Of a DNA stretch of 64,000 bases, positions 28,437 through 37,693 are shown piece by piece. The stretch is taken from assembly GCF_934630535.1 (NCBI RefSeq), contig NZ_CAKTVU010000007.1, positions 40,667 to 104,666 of the forward strand, in the 5' to 3' direction. This stretch comes from an uncultured Senegalimassilia sp. GTDB lineage: Bacteria; Actinomycetota; Coriobacteriia; Coriobacteriales; Eggerthellaceae. Position 1 is the first letter of the stretch. The number at the start of each line of letters is the position of its first letter. The position numbers and the translations under genes were made by a program. Below the pieces are notes generated by a model. It was not told where the DNA came from, did not search any database, and saw only the letters and a program-made list of their open reading frames with translations.

Positions 28437-30971
28437 ATGAAGCTATTCAAGCAGGATTACATTTCTTTCGACGGCTCGGGCGCGTTCGTCACCGCTTCTG
28501 GTGAAGGCCGGGAAAGCGTTGCCGATGGCGCCGACGTGGCGTACCGCCTCTCTCGCATCGCGGAAGAGGAGTACGAGCGCATGACCGCCGACCGACCCGC
28601 TCCTAATGCGGTTGATGCCGCGGATATGTCGGCATATACCGGCGTCGCTTCGCAGGATGCCCAGGCGCCCTTAGGCGATGCCGCTGCGTCCCCGTTCGCG
28701 CCGGTGGCCCTCGTGGTGGCTCGCGGCAAGGCTGCGAAGCGCACCATCATGGCGGTGCAGGATGCCGGCATGGTCGCGTGCGTCACCTGCACCGACGACA
28801 AGCGCGGCGAGGCGTATCTGCGCGCTGCGGATGCGAAGGCGAGTCTTGGCGAGAAGCACGACGATGCGCTGTACTCGAACGCCTACGCCGTGTTGAAAGC
28901 GGCCGAGGAAACGGGTGCCCAGGTCATTTTGCTGACCGAGGATGCCCAGGTGCTCGCGGGCGTGGATGCGTTCCTTGCCCGTGCGGCAGCGGCCGGTCGC
29001 CGCGTGTTCACGCAGCTTGGCGATTCCCCGCAGCTTGGCTGGGTGCTGTGCGCCACCGATAAAACCGACGAGGTTTGCGGCGCGTGGCGTACCTGCAAGC
29101 ACTGCAAGCTCGCTTTCGATAGCGCAAGCCTGGCCGCCGGCCATTACGTATGTCCTTCGTGCGGGGGGTATCTGCGCATGTCCTCCGACGAGCGCATCAA
29201 CGACCTGCTCGACACGGGCACGTTCCAGGAATGGGACCGCGTCGTCGACCAAACCGACCCCCTGGAGTTTCCCGGCTATTTGGGCAAGCTTGAGGCCCAG
29301 CGTGCGAAAACCGGCCTCGAGGAGGGCGTGCGCACCGGCCAGGGCGCCATCGCCGGCCTGAAGTGCGCTATCGGCATCATGGAGTCCACGTTCTTCATGG
29401 GGTCCATGGGTAGCGTTGTGGGGGAGAAGGTCACGCGCCTGTTCGAGCGCGCCACCGCCGAGCATCTGCCGGTGATCATCTTCACCGCATCGGGCGGCGC
29501 GCGCATGCAGGAGGGCCTCGTCTCGCTCATGCAGATGGCGAAGACCTCGTGCGCCATCGAACGCCATGCCGCGGCGCATCTGCCCTATATCTCGGTGATT
29601 ACCGATCCCACTACCGGTGGCGTGACCGCGTCGTTCGCCATGGACGGCGACATCATCTTGGCCGAGCCCCATGCGCTCATCGGCTTCGCCGGGCAGCGTG
29701 TTATCCGCGACACCATCCGCCAAGAGCTCCCCGAAGGGTTCCAAACCGCGGAATTCGCGCTCGAGCACGGTTTGATCGACGCCATCGTGTCGCGTCAGGA
29801 CCTGCGCGCCACGCTCGCGCATATCCTGGCGATGCACCTTTCCACTGCTGGGCAGGCGACTGGCTGCGCCCACAACGCCGGCGACCACGATGTGCTCGTC
29901 AGCTACCGTGCGGTTTGCGACAACCTGGAAAACGGCACGGCAACGTACAACACCGTCACCTATGCGGACCTGCGCCCCGAGCCCATGAGCGTTGAGGAGA
30001 CGGCGGTATGGGAGAAGCTGCGCGAGGTCATCCCGTCGTCGCTCATCCCCGAAAGCCTGCGCGGGGGCGCATCTCGACGGGTCGAGCGCGCCATCGCCGC
30101 CGGCACGTTCGATGCCGAAGCGGGCACGTCCTTGGAGGTGGGCGCGTGCGTGGCTCCAGCCGGCGGCGATGCCTCGAAGGCGGACCAGGAAAACCGTGCG
30201 TGGCAGAGCGTGCAGCTTGCCCGCAACGTGCACAGGCCCACGGCCATCTCCTACATCCGCAGCTTCGTCGACGGCTTCGTCGAGCTGCACGGCGATCGCG
30301 GCTTCGCCGATGATGCCGCGATCATCGGCGGCATCGGCTGGATCGGCGGACGCGCGGTCACGGTCATCGGGCAGGAGAAGGGCGAGAACCTCAAGGAGCG
30401 CATCCGCCGCAATTTCGGATGTCCCCAGCCCGAGGGTTATCGCAAGGCGCTTCGCCTCATGCGCCAGGCTGAGAAGTTCCGCCGCCCCATCGTGTGTTTG
30501 GTGGACACCCAGGGCGCGTACTGCGGCATGGAGGCCGAGGAGCGCGGGCAGGGCAACGCCATCGCCGACAACCTGGTCGCCATGGCGGGCTTGAAGGTTC
30601 CCGTGGTCACCGTGCTTTTGGGCGAAGGCGGATCGGGCGGCGCCTTGGCGCTCGCCGTCGCCAACAGGGTGGCCATGCAGGAGCATGCGGTGTACTCGGT
30701 GCTATCGCCCGAAGGGTTCGCCTCCATCCTGTGGAAGGATAGGACGCGTGCCCCCGAGGCGGCCGCGGTCATGAAGATGAGCGCGCACGAGTCCTTGGAG
30801 CTCGGCATCATCGACGCCGTGGTCCCCGAGGGCCCTGCGCCGGCGCATGAGAACCCCCTGATCGCCGAGCGCAACGTGCGCGACTATGTGCAGGCGGCGC
30901 TCGACGAGCTGTGCGGCATGAGCGAGCAGGAGCTGCTTTCCCAGCGCTACGAACGCTTCCGCAAGTTCTAA
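28437..30971 (+). CDS. accDA: acetyl-CoA carboxylase carboxyltransferase, beta-alpha fusion
   Basis: An 844-aa protein joining AccD and AccA, which transfer the carboxyl group from carboxybiotin to acetyl-CoA. Residues about 220-480 are the beta part, with the four-Cys zinc finger (CKHC near 220, CPSC near 239) and GGARMQEG. Residues about 597-835 are the alpha part (SYIRSFVDGFVELHGDRGF, DTQGAYCGMEAEERGQ, GEGGSGGALAL). Residues about 90-205 precede these domains and resemble the N-terminal domain of biotin carboxylase (VARGKAAKRTIMAVQDAGM, then AVLKAAEETGAQVIL), without its HPGYGFLSEN motif. ATG at 28437 has GAAGGG upstream. accB and accC are not in the window. Confidence 0.93.
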   Translation: MKLFKQDYISFDGSGAFVTASGEGRESVADGADVAYRLSRIAEEEYERMTADRPAPNAVDAADMSAYTGVASQDAQAPLGDAAASPFAPVALVVARGKAAKRTIMAVQDAGMVACVTCTDDKRGEAYLRAADAKASLGEKHDDALYSNAYAVLKAAEETGAQVILLTEDAQVLAGVDAFLARAAAAGRRVFTQLGDSPQLGWVLCATDKTDEVCGAWRTCKHCKLAFDSASLAAGHYVCPSCGGYLRMSSDERINDLLDTGTFQEWDRVVDQTDPLEFPGYLGKLEAQRAKTGLEEGVRTGQGAIAGLKCAIGIMESTFFMGSMGSVVGEKVTRLFERATAEHLPVIIFTASGGARMQEGLVSLMQMAKTSCAIERHAAAHLPYISVITDPTTGGVTASFAMDGDIILAEPHALIGFAGQRVIRDTIRQELPEGFQTAEFALEHGLIDAIVSRQDLRATLAHILAMHLSTAGQATGCAHNAGDHDVLVSYRAVCDNLENGTATYNTVTYADLRPEPMSVEETAVWEKLREVIPSSLIPESLRGGASRRVERAIAAGTFDAEAGTSLEVGACVAPAGGDASKADQENRAWQSVQLARNVHRPTAISYIRSFVDGFVELHGDRGFADDAAIIGGIGWIGGRAVTVIGQEKGENLKERIRRNFGCPQPEGYRKALRLMRQAEKFRRPIVCLVDTQGAYCGMEAEERGQGNAIADNLVAMAGLKVPVVTVLLGEGGSGGALALAVANRVAMQEHAVYSVLSPEGFASILWKDRTRAPEAAAVMKMSAHESLELGIIDAVVPEGPAPAHENPLIAERNVRDYVQAALDELCGMSEQELLSQRYERFRKF

Positions 30972-31007
30972 GCATTGCGCGTCGTACGCGCTGCCGTGGG
31001 AAAACGA

Positions 31008-31092
31008 AAGGGCCGGGTTTCGAACCGTGTGCCGCTGCTGGACCGAAAGCGAAGGTTCGGCAGCGGGCGCGGCTTGGAGCCCGGCCCTTCTT
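31008..31092. terminator. large bidirectional hairpin between accDA and the SNF2 gene
   Basis: An outer 10-bp stem (AAGGGCCGGG at 31008-31017 with 31080-31089) encloses an inner 7-bp stem (31032-31038 with 31060-31066). T-rich sequence follows on the plus strand (TTCTTT). It lies between convergent genes and probably terminates both. Confidence 0.65.
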
Positions 31093-31107
31093 TGCATGGG
31101 GAAGCGA

Positions 31108-34100
31108 TCACCCCTCCAGCAGGTCAATCAGCTCGTCGGCGCTCAAGCTTGCAAGCGAGATGCCGCTCGAGCCGATAACCTGGTCGGCCAGCTTGCTCTT
31201 CTCCTCCTGCAGGTGCAGGATGCGCTCCTCGATGGTGTCCTTCGCTATGACCTTCTGCACGCTTACGACGCGTGTCTGCCCGATGCGGTGCGCGCGGTCG
31301 GTGGCCTGCTGCTGCGCCGCGGCGTTCCACCAGGGATCGGCGTGGATGACCACGCTTGCGCCCGTAAGGTTCAGGCCCGTGCCGCCGGCCTTGAGCGATA
31401 CCAGGAACACGGGGACGTCGTTGCCGTTGAACTCGTTCACCAGCTCCACGCGGTCTTTCTTCGGCGTTTTGCCCGTGATGGTGTAGAAGGCGATGCCCGC
31501 TTCATCGAGGCGCTGCGCGATCAGGTCCAAGAAGCTGGTGAACTGGCTGAAGATGAGCGTCTTCTCGCCGCCTTCCATGGCGCTTGCCACCAATTCCATG
31601 ATGGTATCGAGCTTCGCTCCGTGGCCGCGATAATCCTCGAACAGCAGGCGCGGGTCGCAGCACAGCTGCCGCAGCTGCATGAGCTCGGCAAGCACCTCCA
31701 CGCTGGAAACGTGCTCGCCCGCATCCCGTTTCGCCTGGCGCTGCTTGCGCTCGCGGCGCTGGCGGGTCAGTTCCTCGCGCAGGCGCTGCTCGTGGGCGCG
31801 GTAAAGCTTGAGCTGCTGGCCCTCCATGGGCGCGTACACCACGCTTTCCAGCTTGTCGGGCAGGTCGGTGAGCACGTCGGCTTTGCGGCGCCTGAGCATA
31901 AACGGCCCAACGACGGCGCTCAGGCGGGCCGCCACCTCTTCCTCGCCGCCCACGATGGGCAGTTCGAAGCGTTCGCGGAAGCGCGCATACGGCCCTAAAA
32001 GGCCGGGCATCAGGAAGTCGAAGATGCTCCACAGCTCCGACAGGCGGTTCTCCATGGGCGTGCCGGTCAGCGCGAACCGATGGCGCGCCGATAGGCGCTT
32101 CACCGCGCGGGTGGTCAGCGTTGCGGGGTTTTTGATGTATTGGGCCTCGTCAAGGGCGCAGATGAACAGCTCCCGTCCGGCGTAATCGGCCGAATCGATG
32201 CGCGCCAGGTCGTAGGAGGTGATGAGCACGTCGACCGGTGCAGGTCGGTTACCGGTTGCGTTGACGGGTTTCGTTGCCGCGGCTGCCTCTCCGTTTTGCA
32301 AAGCTGCTTCCCTTGCGCGGGCATCGACGTTGCACGAAGCCGCTTCCGCGCCGTCAGGCGATGCGGTCGCATCGCCTTGCCGTTTGGAAACCAGGTTTGC
32401 GTCATACGGCGCGAAAGCGTGGCCGCGGATCACCTTGCGCTCGGAGGCGCTGCCCACTACGGCCGTCACGTTCAGGCCGGGTGCGAAGCGCTCGAACTCG
32501 GCCATCCAGTTGTACACGAGCGAAGATGGGCACACGATCAGGCTCGGGCCGACTTCGCGGGCTTGATCGGCGCGGGCCACCAGCAAGCTGATGAGCTGGA
32601 CCGATTTGCCCAAGCCCATCTCGTCGGCAAGCACCCCGCCGAACCCCGCATCCAGGCGGGCGGATAGCCATCGCAGGCCTTCGGCCTGGTAGGGACGCAG
32701 CGTTGCATTCAATCCTTCGGGCACCTGGTATGCCCGCTCGTCGATTGCGCGGAAATCGCTCAGGTACTGCGTGAAGCTTCGGTCGCGGTCAAGGTCGGCT
32801 TCCTCATCAAGGTAGAACGCGCGGAACGACGGCAGCTCCACCTCTCCCGTGGCAAGCTCCTTTTGCGTGATGCCCAGGTCGGATGCCAGGCGATCAAGCT
32901 GGGCGAGCTCGAAATCGGAGAGGTCCACGAACGCGCCGTCGCGCAGGCGATGGTAGCGTTTCTTCTTCCGATAGCTTCCAAGCATTGCCGCAAGCTCGTC
33001 AGGGTCAAGGTCGCCGGCGTCGACGGTGAGGTTGATAAGGTTGCCCGACAGCGACACGCCCATGCTCAGGCGCGGCTTCCCATCTTTGATCAGGCGGTCG
33101 AAGGCCGGCGTGGTGTACACCTCGCCGGCTTCGCGCAGCTGGCCCAGGCCGGTGAAGATAAGGTTGGCCACCGCTTCCTCGTTGCTCATGGGGATGCGCG
33201 TTTGGCCTGCTCCGAAGTAACGTTCTACCAGCGCCTTCGCTTTGCTCTCGGCGCGCGCGTCGCGCAAAGGGGAGGGGCCCGAGGCGCTATTTTCATCCTT
33301 GTGATCGGCGGGCACGATCCCGCACAGCGTGAAGCGGCGCGGCCCGTACGCGGCTTGGGCGCCGATGGTCACGTTCTTGCCGTTCTTGTCCAGGAAAAAA
33401 GCCAGCTTGCATTCCACGGGGCGCCAAGCCGAAAGCTCGGCAGGGGCGCTCAAGTGCAGGTTCTCCTCGATGACGGGCAGGGCCGCCGCGCAGAACAGGG
33501 GCATGTCGTCGTTTGCCACGAACAAGTTGCGCTCGTCGCTGTCGTAGACCGTGCGCAGGAAGTCGGAGCAGCGCGCGAACGCCGGCGTGCAGCGATGCAC
33601 TGTGTCCCCGCCGCACCATATATACAGGCGTCCGGCTTGCTCGGCCATACGGATTTGCTCTCCGCGCTCGATCGACCAGCCGCCGGCGTTGGCCGGCGCC
33701 ATTGAAAGCGAGACGTCCGGGTCGCTGTGTTCGATATGCACGCGTTGCACGGTGGGCGTGGCGTAGTCCGCGCCCGTGATGCTGAACTCGGAGCCGTCGA
33801 GCAGGTCGAACAGCTCAACGGCCTCGGCCTCGGAAAGCTGCAGGGTGCGGCCGACCGACGCGCTTTGCCGGCGAAGCCACAAAGGCGCATCGTCGGCGGC
33901 CTCGCGCATGGAGCAGGCGCGCTCGATGAACTGGGCGATCGTGCGCGAGCGCTGTTCGAACAGGGCGGGAGCGTGCGTGAACGCCAGCTTCTTGCCGTAT
34001 GCGTGGCGGGCGCCGGAGCGCATACGGTCGGCGAATTCGGAAAGCGATTTCACCACGTAAGGCGTTCCCGAAGGTCCGCTGATGCGAAACGAGGCGGACC

Positions 34101-34554
34101 ACAGCCCGTAGCCATACGAAAGCTCTGCGTGCAAAACCACGCTTTCGGCGGGCGTATCGTCGGCTTGCAGCTCCTCGGTGCGCTTCATGAACTCGGTGAT
34201 GCACGAGGAGGATTGCGCCGTGCGTTGCGCCTGGTAGCCCATGAAGGTCTCCGGGCGGCGCAAGAACGTCAGCGCCAGGGCCACGCAGTGCTTGCACATG
34301 CCGGCATACTCGCGATACGCCGGGCACGTGCATGAGTAGTCGAGCACCTCGTCGGCATCCTCGTCGAGGATCACCGAGGTGCGGTAGCGATCGTCCCAGC
34401 CGCTGCTCGATGCTACGAAGGCGCTGACCACCGACTCCTCGGCATCGTAGCGCACCTGCTTCGTGAGGATGTTCCTGTCCGATGACGCGATGGCGCGCCC
34501 TCGCGTGAACGAACGCTGGTTGCATTGGCTTGCTATGGCTTTTTCGGTGATCAT
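31108..34554 (-). CDS. SNF2/RapA-family helicase with SWIM zinc finger
   Basis: A 1148-aa DNA translocase. The N-terminus has a SWIM zinc finger (CTCP at 75-78 and CKHC at 87-90, CxC...CxH). The middle is a long unassigned region (about 100-600). The C-terminal half has the SNF2 ATPase: DEMGLGKS (Walker A), DEAQYIKN (motif II), GTPMENRLSELW, and the helicase C domain with SQFTSFLDL and DRAHRIGQ. Between motif I and motif II there is an Ala-rich insert of about 60 residues (SKRQGDATASPDGAEAAS and onward), probably a flexible loop. Likely role is remodelling of protein-DNA or RNA polymerase complexes. It converges with accDA and diverges from the next gene. Confidence 0.9.
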   Translation of the reverse strand: MITEKAIASQCNQRSFTRGRAIASSDRNILTKQVRYDAEESVVSAFVASSSGWDDRYRTSVILDEDADEVLDYSCTCPAYREYAGMCKHCVALALTFLRRPETFMGYQAQRTAQSSSCITEFMKRTEELQADDTPAESVVLHAELSYGYGLWSASFRISGPSGTPYVVKSLSEFADRMRSGARHAYGKKLAFTHAPALFEQRSRTIAQFIERACSMREAADDAPLWLRRQSASVGRTLQLSEAEAVELFDLLDGSEFSITGADYATPTVQRVHIEHSDPDVSLSMAPANAGGWSIERGEQIRMAEQAGRLYIWCGGDTVHRCTPAFARCSDFLRTVYDSDERNLFVANDDMPLFCAAALPVIEENLHLSAPAELSAWRPVECKLAFFLDKNGKNVTIGAQAAYGPRRFTLCGIVPADHKDENSASGPSPLRDARAESKAKALVERYFGAGQTRIPMSNEEAVANLIFTGLGQLREAGEVYTTPAFDRLIKDGKPRLSMGVSLSGNLINLTVDAGDLDPDELAAMLGSYRKKKRYHRLRDGAFVDLSDFELAQLDRLASDLGITQKELATGEVELPSFRAFYLDEEADLDRDRSFTQYLSDFRAIDERAYQVPEGLNATLRPYQAEGLRWLSARLDAGFGGVLADEMGLGKSVQLISLLVARADQAREVGPSLIVCPSSLVYNWMAEFERFAPGLNVTAVVGSASERKVIRGHAFAPYDANLVSKRQGDATASPDGAEAASCNVDARAREAALQNGEAAAATKPVNATGNRPAPVDVLITSYDLARIDSADYAGRELFICALDEAQYIKNPATLTTRAVKRLSARHRFALTGTPMENRLSELWSIFDFLMPGLLGPYARFRERFELPIVGGEEEVAARLSAVVGPFMLRRRKADVLTDLPDKLESVVYAPMEGQQLKLYRAHEQRLREELTRQRRERKQRQAKRDAGEHVSSVEVLAELMQLRQLCCDPRLLFEDYRGHGAKLDTIMELVASAMEGGEKTLIFSQFTSFLDLIAQRLDEAGIAFYTITGKTPKKDRVELVNEFNGNDVPVFLVSLKAGGTGLNLTGASVVIHADPWWNAAAQQQATDRAHRIGQTRVVSVQKVIAKDTIEERILHLQEEKSKLADQVIGSSGISLASLSADELIDLLEG

Positions 34555-34809
34555 CGCTGGCGGCTCCCCTTGCTTGAACGCATTGTTCGCAAACGTTTAT
34601 TTTAGCGCAAACGAGCACGTGGTGTCGTGATGCGCGGGGTTTCCCAGGAGCATCGGCGTTCATTCGAACTCGCTCGGGGGCGGCTTTGCGTTCACGGGTT
34701 TTGCGGGGTCGATGTGGGCTTAACCGCGCGGCGCGAAGGCGGTTGTGCGATAATCGGGAAAACGTCCGTAAGATGCTTTTTGCGGGGTATGCGACGAAAG
34801 GGGTCGTCA

Positions 34810-35901
34810 ATGAGGCTTGGGAATATCGCGAAGGCTGCGGTTGCCGCCGCCGGCGTTGCCGCAGGTGCAGGTGCTGCCATATATGGGTCGCGGGCGGCCA
34901 CCATGGCCTCGATCAGGCAGGTCGCGCCCGCCGATGCGCCGTATGGCCTTTACGCCATGGACGTGTCGTATCGTTACGACCTTGATCGCATCATCGAGCG
35001 CGGGCTGGGAAGCGACCAAGGCAACATGGACGCCATCCTTGCCGAGGCATTCCCGCTCGTTCCCGTTCATATACAGGCGCCGCAGTTCGGATGCAGCGCG
35101 TTCACGCTTGCGGGTAGCGAAGGCGTGCTCATGGGCCGCAACTACGACTTCAAGTTCGATACCTCCGCCATGCTCGTGCACACAGCCCCCGCCGATGGTT
35201 ACGAATCGATCGGCTTTTGCGCCCTCGACAACCTCGGCGTGGTCGATGCGCTGCAGACGAAATCGCGCTTCGCGTGCCTGGCGGCGCCCTTCGCCTGCTT
35301 AGATGGAGTGAACGAGAAGGGCGTTTCCTGCGCGGTGCTCACGCTTGACAGCAAGCCCACCTCCCGCATCACCGGCAAGCCCGTCATTTCCACGCCGATG
35401 GCCATACGTTTGGTGCTCGATCGGGCCGCCACCACGCAGGAAGCCGTCGATCTGCTGCTTTCCTACGACATGTTCGCCACAAGCGGGCGTGATTACCATT
35501 TCTATATCACCGATGCGCAAGGCGATGGCCGTGTCGTCGAGTTCGATTGCGACAACCCCGAGCGCTTGCCCGTCGTCACGCCGACGTGCCAGGTCACGAA
35601 CTTCTTCGTCATGCACCAAGATAAGGTAGCGCCTTTTCAGAGGAACGGGGCGTATGGGCATGGCCGAGAGCGCTACGACGCCATCTCCGCGGTGCTCGAT
35701 GGGGCGTCGGCGGGCGAAGATGCCCAGGTCACGGCATGGAAGGCGCTCAGGACGGCTGCGCAGGCGCCGAACCCTGAGGATGTCACCAGCAATACGCAGT
35801 GGTCCATCGTGTTCGATAACCGAAACCTTACGGCTGATGTGGCCTTGCGTCGTCGTTGGGACGATGTCCACCATGCCGATATCCACGGCAATATGGTGTA
35901 G
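34810..35901 (+). CDS. linear amide C-N hydrolase of the choloylglycine hydrolase family
   Basis: A 363-aa Ntn-hydrolase. An Ala/Gly-rich N-terminal segment (about 5-26) looks like a membrane anchor or signal. The probable nucleophile is Cys95 in QFGCSAFT, followed by GRNYDF, LDGVNEKGVSCAVL and NFFV blocks seen in the bile salt hydrolase/penicillin acylase superfamily. In true bile salt hydrolases the Cys is residue 2; here a 94-residue leader precedes it, so either autoprocessing or a different subgroup is implied. Substrate unknown: conjugated bile salts, N-acyl amides or beta-lactams are possible. ATG at 34810 has AAAGGGG six bases upstream. Confidence 0.8.
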   Translation: MRLGNIAKAAVAAAGVAAGAGAAIYGSRAATMASIRQVAPADAPYGLYAMDVSYRYDLDRIIERGLGSDQGNMDAILAEAFPLVPVHIQAPQFGCSAFTLAGSEGVLMGRNYDFKFDTSAMLVHTAPADGYESIGFCALDNLGVVDALQTKSRFACLAAPFACLDGVNEKGVSCAVLTLDSKPTSRITGKPVISTPMAIRLVLDRAATTQEAVDLLLSYDMFATSGRDYHFYITDAQGDGRVVEFDCDNPERLPVVTPTCQVTNFFVMHQDKVAPFQRNGAYGHGRERYDAISAVLDGASAGEDAQVTAWKALRTAAQAPNPEDVTSNTQWSIVFDNRNLTADVALRRRWDDVHHADIHGNMV

Positions 35902-35955
35902 CGGGAGTTTGGCGATTTGAGGCGGCGCGCCGCAGCTTTCGCGGCTGCCGCCGGT

Positions 35956-36543
35956 TTACCGCGTAGCGAAACGCGGTGCCAACTCGCGCGTCTTCCCGAT
36001 GAGCTTGCGGTAGATGCGCTCGCGAATCCAGGGTTCGCTTGACAGGGCCACGGCATCGTCGAGCTCCACCCACTTCACGCCGCTGTTCTCATCGGCCTTG
36101 ATACGCACGTGCTCGGCAGGGTCGGCAACCGCCAGATATGTCATGTTCAGATGCAGGTGCGAGCTCACGTACGTCCCGCGTTTGACGTGGCCGTCCACGG
36201 TCAGCACCTCGCACGACAGCACGCCCCCCGGCCCGCACGGCACCAAGCTTGCGCTGCGCACGCCCGTTTCCTCCTCCAGCTCGCGCAGGGCAACCGCCGC
36301 AAGATCGGTCTGCCCATCCGCGTGCCCGCCGATCCAGCTCCACGAATCGTAGATGTTGTGATACACCAGCAAGGTCTTCGTAAACGTGGGGTCTACGGTC
36401 CAAATGGAGCACGCCATGTGGGCAACTGCCGTTCGGTCGAACACCGAAGGGTCCGTTTTCAAGCGCGACAAGATCAAGTCGCGATCGGCGGCTTCCTGCT
36501 CGTTGGCGGGTTTGAACGCTTGCAGGTCTTCGAATATGCCCAC
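35956..36543 (-). CDS. NUDIX hydrolase
   Basis: A 195-aa pyrophosphohydrolase. The Nudix box spans about 73-95 (GHADGQTDLAAVALRELEEETG): the REL.EE.TG half is intact, while the first Glu of the consensus is replaced, a variation seen in a known subgroup with GGHADG. The substrate cannot be inferred. The upstream part (SIWTVDPTFTKTLLVYH, SWSWIGGHADG) resembles proteins annotated only as NUDIX. Confidence 0.88.
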   Translation of the reverse strand: MGIFEDLQAFKPANEQEAADRDLILSRLKTDPSVFDRTAVAHMACSIWTVDPTFTKTLLVYHNIYDSWSWIGGHADGQTDLAAVALRELEEETGVRSASLVPCGPGGVLSCEVLTVDGHVKRGTYVSSHLHLNMTYLAVADPAEHVRIKADENSGVKWVELDDAVALSSEPWIRERIYRKLIGKTRELAPRFATR

Positions 36544-36561
36544 GGCTGCTCCTTGCGATTG

Positions 36562-36589
36562 AAAAGGCCCGGGCGTGCGGCTCGGGCCT
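36562..36589 (-). terminator. terminator of the NifX-like gene
   Basis: Stem AGGCCCG/CGGGCCT (36565-36571 with 36583-36589) is followed on the minus strand by TTTTC. It separates the NifX-like gene from the NUDIX gene downstream. Confidence 0.7.
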
Positions 36590-36666
36590 GAAACGTCTTA
36601 TTCAGTATAGCAAGCTGTGCGGGCTTGGTTCGCGCCGCAAGGCGGCTGCGACCGGGGCCTTGCCTC

Positions 36667-37035
36667 CTAGTGATGATGGCTGCAGGCGTTTTCCAGCACC
36701 ATGCGCGCGCAATCGCCGGCGATGAACTTGTTCACCACATCGCCGACCATGGGGGTTTGCTGCTCAAGGTAGATGTCCACGCCGTATTGCGTGAAGCGCA
36801 TGAACGGCGGCTGGCCCATGCCTGCGCAGATCATCGCGTCGATGCCCAGGTTGTGCGCGAACTCGATGACGCCGCCGCAACCTACTTCGTCATGATCGAC
36901 GTTTTTGACCGACTCGACGCCGGTGACCTGGCCGTCCTCGATGGTCACGAGCGTGAACCAGGGTGTATGGCCGAAATGCCCGCTGCGGGTGCTCGTCAGG
37001 CCTTCGCCGGTTTCGCTGGGGATTGCAACTTTCAT
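36667..37035 (-). CDS. NifX/NifB-family Fe-Mo cluster-binding-like protein
   Basis: A 122-aa protein of the dinitrogenase iron-molybdenum cofactor biosynthesis superfamily (MKVAIPSETGEGLTSTRSGHFGHTPWFTL, then CGGVIEFAHNLGIDAMICAGMG). The HFG block and Cys in GCGG are family features; the protein ends SHHH. In non-diazotrophs such proteins are thought to bind metal clusters, but their function is mostly unknown. No other nif genes are near. AAAGG lies upstream of the start. Confidence 0.82.
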   Translation of the reverse strand: MKVAIPSETGEGLTSTRSGHFGHTPWFTLVTIEDGQVTGVESVKNVDHDEVGCGGVIEFAHNLGIDAMICAGMGQPPFMRFTQYGVDIYLEQQTPMVGDVVNKFIAGDCARMVLENACSHHH

Positions 37036-37183
37036 GGTATCGCCTTTCTACGACGTATGCGTCGGGGCCGTTGCTCCGTTCGCCTCTCCTGCGGCTAACT
37101 CTAGCACAGCGGTGGTTGGGTTCACGAAGTTTTTTGATACTCTCCAAGTAGCATATTGGTAGGAATAACCGGATTGCCCGCGC

Positions 37184-37189
37184 TATAAT
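37184..37189 (+). promoter_or_regulatory. -10 box placing transcription start at the DUF523 ATG
   Basis: A perfect TATAAT ends six bases before the ATG at 37196, so the expected transcription start coincides with the start codon. No ribosome binding site is seen, which suggests a leaderless mRNA. The -35 is weak. Confidence 0.55.
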
Positions 37190-37195
37190 GTCGGT

Positions 37196-37693
37196 ATGGA
37201 GAAAACACCGAACACATCGCCTGCCATCGCCGTGAGCGCCTGCCTGCTGGGCAGGCCGTGCCGCTACGACGGGTCTTCGAAGCCTGCCGATGCCGTTATG
37301 CGGCTTGCTCGTTGCTATAAGCTCGTTCCTATTTGCCCTGAAGTCGCAGGCGGTCTTCCCGTGCCGCACCCGCCGTGCGAGATCGTCGCCGGGTCCTGTC
37401 CGGTGCGCGTCGTCGATGCGAACGGGGAAGACGTCACGCAGGCCTTCCATCTTGGCGCAAGCCGCTGCCTGGAGCAGCTGCGCGACGCCGATTGCCGGGT
37501 GGCGGTGCTCAAGTCGAAAAGCCCTTCATGCGGAAACGGGTTGGTCTACGACGGAAGCTTCACGGGCGCGCTCGTGCCGGGGCGGGGCGTCGCCACGCAG
37601 CTGTTTAGCGACGCGGGCATCACGGTGCTCGATGAATCGCAGGTCCATAAGCTAGATATGCCGCTCGGCCCTGCACGACCGCAAGGCCGTTAG
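37196..37693 (+). CDS. DUF523 (TudS-like) protein
   Basis: A 165-aa member of DUF523, the family that includes the thiouracil desulfidase TudS, an iron-sulfur enzyme. Conserved cysteines occur in SACLLGRPCRYDG, ICPE and SPSCG, which fit ligation of an Fe-S cluster. Whether this protein desulfurates thiolated nucleobases is inference from the family. The ATG lies about six bases after a TATAAT box, pointing to leaderless translation. Confidence 0.85.
   Translation: MEKTPNTSPAIAVSACLLGRPCRYDGSSKPADAVMRLARCYKLVPICPEVAGGLPVPHPPCEIVAGSCPVRVVDANGEDVTQAFHLGASRCLEQLRDADCRVAVLKSKSPSCGNGLVYDGSFTGALVPGRGVATQLFSDAGITVLDESQVHKLDMPLGPARPQGR

Noticed and set aside
34576..34588. GAAC-GCATT-GTTC as a LexA box
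   Set aside because: The spacer is five bases instead of the four of actinobacterial SOS boxes, and it lies too close to the SNF2 start to be convincing.
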